In this document: piece by piece, positions 62,955 to 64,000 of the stretch
Numbering within the stretch: the stretch's first letter is position 1
Layout: every line of letters begins with the position of its first letter
Origin: Fibrobacter sp.
GTDB taxonomy: Bacteria > Fibrobacterota > Chitinivibrionia > Chitinivibrionales > Chitinispirillaceae
Length of the DNA: 64,000 bases
Assembly: GCA_012523595.1 (NCBI GenBank)
Contig: JAAYIG010000105.1
Location: 62,001-126,000, forward strand
Direction of reading: 5' to 3'
Notes under the pieces: model-generated
Seen by the model: only the letters and a program-made list of their open reading frames with translations
The model's database searches: none
What the model was told of the DNA's origin: nothing
Made by a program: the position numbers and the translations under genes

Positions 62955-63796
62955 GCTATGTGAGGTACTGGAAACTCAGGGAAAAACCGTTTGAAGATCT
63001 CTGCAACATCAGATTTTTCTTCGAAAGCGAAGACCACAGGGAGGCTCTGGACAGGCTTCTCTATGTAGTTAACGACAGAAACATGAATATGGGACTCCTT
63101 ACCGGTGAAGTCGGCTCAGGGAAGACCATAACCAAAAACGTTCTCTTCGGTTCTCTTCCCAGACACTCCTTTGAAGTGATCGATTTTGAGAATTCCAATT
63201 TCAGCTTCGTCGATATACTCTATGATATTGTAAGCCGGATCACTTTCCATGATTCAGAGGCAGAAAAGGGTAATAACGAGATGCCGCAGCGTGGTGACAA
63301 ATACATGCTGATGCAGGTTTTCAAGAAAAAACTCGACATCCTTTCCCGTGAAAAACGTCATCTGGTTCTGATTTTTGATGAGGCGCAGCAGATAGAGGAC
63401 AGTGTGCTTGATGAAATCAAGAATCTCACAAATGTCTCATCCCGGACAGAGAATTACATGTCAATCTTTTTTGTCGGGCAGCCGGAACTTAGAGAAAAGA
63501 TCCACCGGCTCAAACAGCTCGATCAGCGAATTTTCCTCAGATTTCATCTGAACAATCTCGATTATAATGATACAATAAAGTACATCCAGCACAGATTGCG
63601 TGTATCCGGACTGGAAAAGGGAACAATTTTTACCAACCCGGCTTGTGAGGAGATTTTCCGCAGCACCGGTGGAGTCCCCAGAGAGATAAACCGCCTTTGC
63701 AAACTGGCACTGAACAACGGTTTCGCACAAGGAGCAAAGAAGATCTGCCGCGAGGATATCCAGATCATACTCGACGATTTACAGGTACATAGCTGA
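62951..63796 (+). CDS. ExeA/GspA-like AAA ATPase
   Basis: The 281-residue ATPase begins YWKLREKPFEDLCNIRFFFE, as in ExeA/GspA and the related ATPases of exopolysaccharide loci. Walker A is LLTGEVGSGKTITKNVL (about 50-60) and Walker B is LVLIFDEAQQIEDSVLDEI. No peptidoglycan-binding domain is attached, unlike ExeA. It probably powers or regulates assembly of the export complex. It is coupled to the MinD-like gene (4-base overlap) and to the following partial gene (1-base overlap). Confidence 0.88.
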   Translation: MSYVRYWKLREKPFEDLCNIRFFFESEDHREALDRLLYVVNDRNMNMGLLTGEVGSGKTITKNVLFGSLPRHSFEVIDFENSNFSFVDILYDIVSRITFHDSEAEKGNNEMPQRGDKYMLMQVFKKKLDILSREKRHLVLIFDEAQQIEDSVLDEIKNLTNVSSRTENYMSIFFVGQPELREKIHRLKQLDQRIFLRFHLNNLDYNDTIKYIQHRLRVSGLEKGTIFTNPACEEIFRSTGGVPREINRLCKLALNNGFAQGAKKICREDIQIILDDLQVHS

Positions 63797-64000
63797 TGAG
63801 TAAGAAAAAACTCAAGCTTGGCGAAATAGTACGTAAGCTCAATGAAGCCGAAGGTGGAGAGTCTGCCGGAGCCAGTGAGAAGCGCACCGATACAGGATCC
63901 GTTAACGAAGCGCAGCAGACTACTTCCCCACAGAATCATCGGACTGATGAAGAAAAAATCCTTCCTGAGCAGCCTGTGAGAAAAAAAGAGAGTTCTCAGG
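63796..64000 (+). CDS. Partial gene following the ExeA-like ATPase
   Basis: The ATG at 63796 overlaps the upstream stop by one base (TGATG), and the frame stays open for 68 codons to the window edge. It begins MSKKKLKLGEIVRKLNEAEG and goes on with a hydrophilic, Ser/Glu/Gln-rich stretch without a domain. The overlap suggests a fourth gene of the export operon. A tyrosine kinase or chain-length protein would be common there, but the visible part does not show which. Confidence 0.6.
   Translation, partial: MSKKKLKLGEIVRKLNEAEGGESAGASEKRTDTGSVNEAQQTTSPQNHRTDEEKILPEQPVRKKESSQ

Overview
The window reads as an ordinary chromosome segment of a Gram-negative (diderm), probably anaerobic bacterium. 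I suspect the Fibrobacterota/Chitinispirillum-like part of the FCB group, because several gene types associated there occur together: AgmX/TonB-like proteins with duplicated TolR, outer-membrane barrels fused to TPRs, a peptidase/propeller/Omp85 fusion, OmpA with thrombospondin-type-3 repeats, and DUF2723-TPR. This placement is inference from gene content. There is no rRNA, tRNA, CRISPR, prophage or intact insertion sequence that I can support. Coding density is high.

Layout. 1-4900: end of a solute-binding lipoprotein gene, a 1061-residue transporter/HEAT/cyclic-nucleotide-binding fusion, and an outer-membrane barrel protein. 5000-16000 (minus strand): seven closely packed envelope genes, in transcription order OmpA/TSP3/beta-helix, barrel-TPR, giant TPR, TolQ, two TolR-like proteins and a TonB/AgmX-like protein; this looks like one PMF-driven trans-envelope machine and is the best candidate for an undescribed system. 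16336-19605: a divergent metallopeptidase/propeller/Omp85 barrel fusion. 19758-27240: GMP synthase of the long eukaryote-like form, a HAMP-type membrane protein, and a groES-groEL-hrcA-grpE-dnaJ run behind one CIRCE operator. 27346-33868: TPR protein, HU-like protein, rho-proC-thioredoxin operon, RlmI methyltransferase and a receiver protein. 34020-42868: LysE exporter, Pal, NrnA, DUF2267, a large PAS/PocR-like/GAF histidine kinase, Rex, CorA and a DUF2934 protein. 43018-45905: the EF-P module (epmA, efp, epmB).

46104-48191: CheY-like regulator coupled to PTS enzyme I. 48445-52088: a Tan1-like THUMP protein and a three-gene envelope glycan set (GT9, GT2, flippase-like). 52274-56536: LamG lipoprotein, DUF2723-TPR glycosyltransferase, nusB. 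56605-60182: riboflavin operon ribD-ribE-ribBA-ribH leading into nusB. 60280-64000: a sigma-region-2-like membrane protein, then the start of a polysaccharide export locus (Wza-like, MinD-like and ExeA-like ATPases, and a partial gene).

Small dispersed repeats with short hairpins lie in several intergenic gaps (19.6, 48.2, 53.0 and 58.9 kb). Starts were moved from the longest frame where a ribosome-binding site pointed to an internal ATG, GTG or TTG; each case is stated in its entry. Functional calls come from motif recognition by eye, with no database search.
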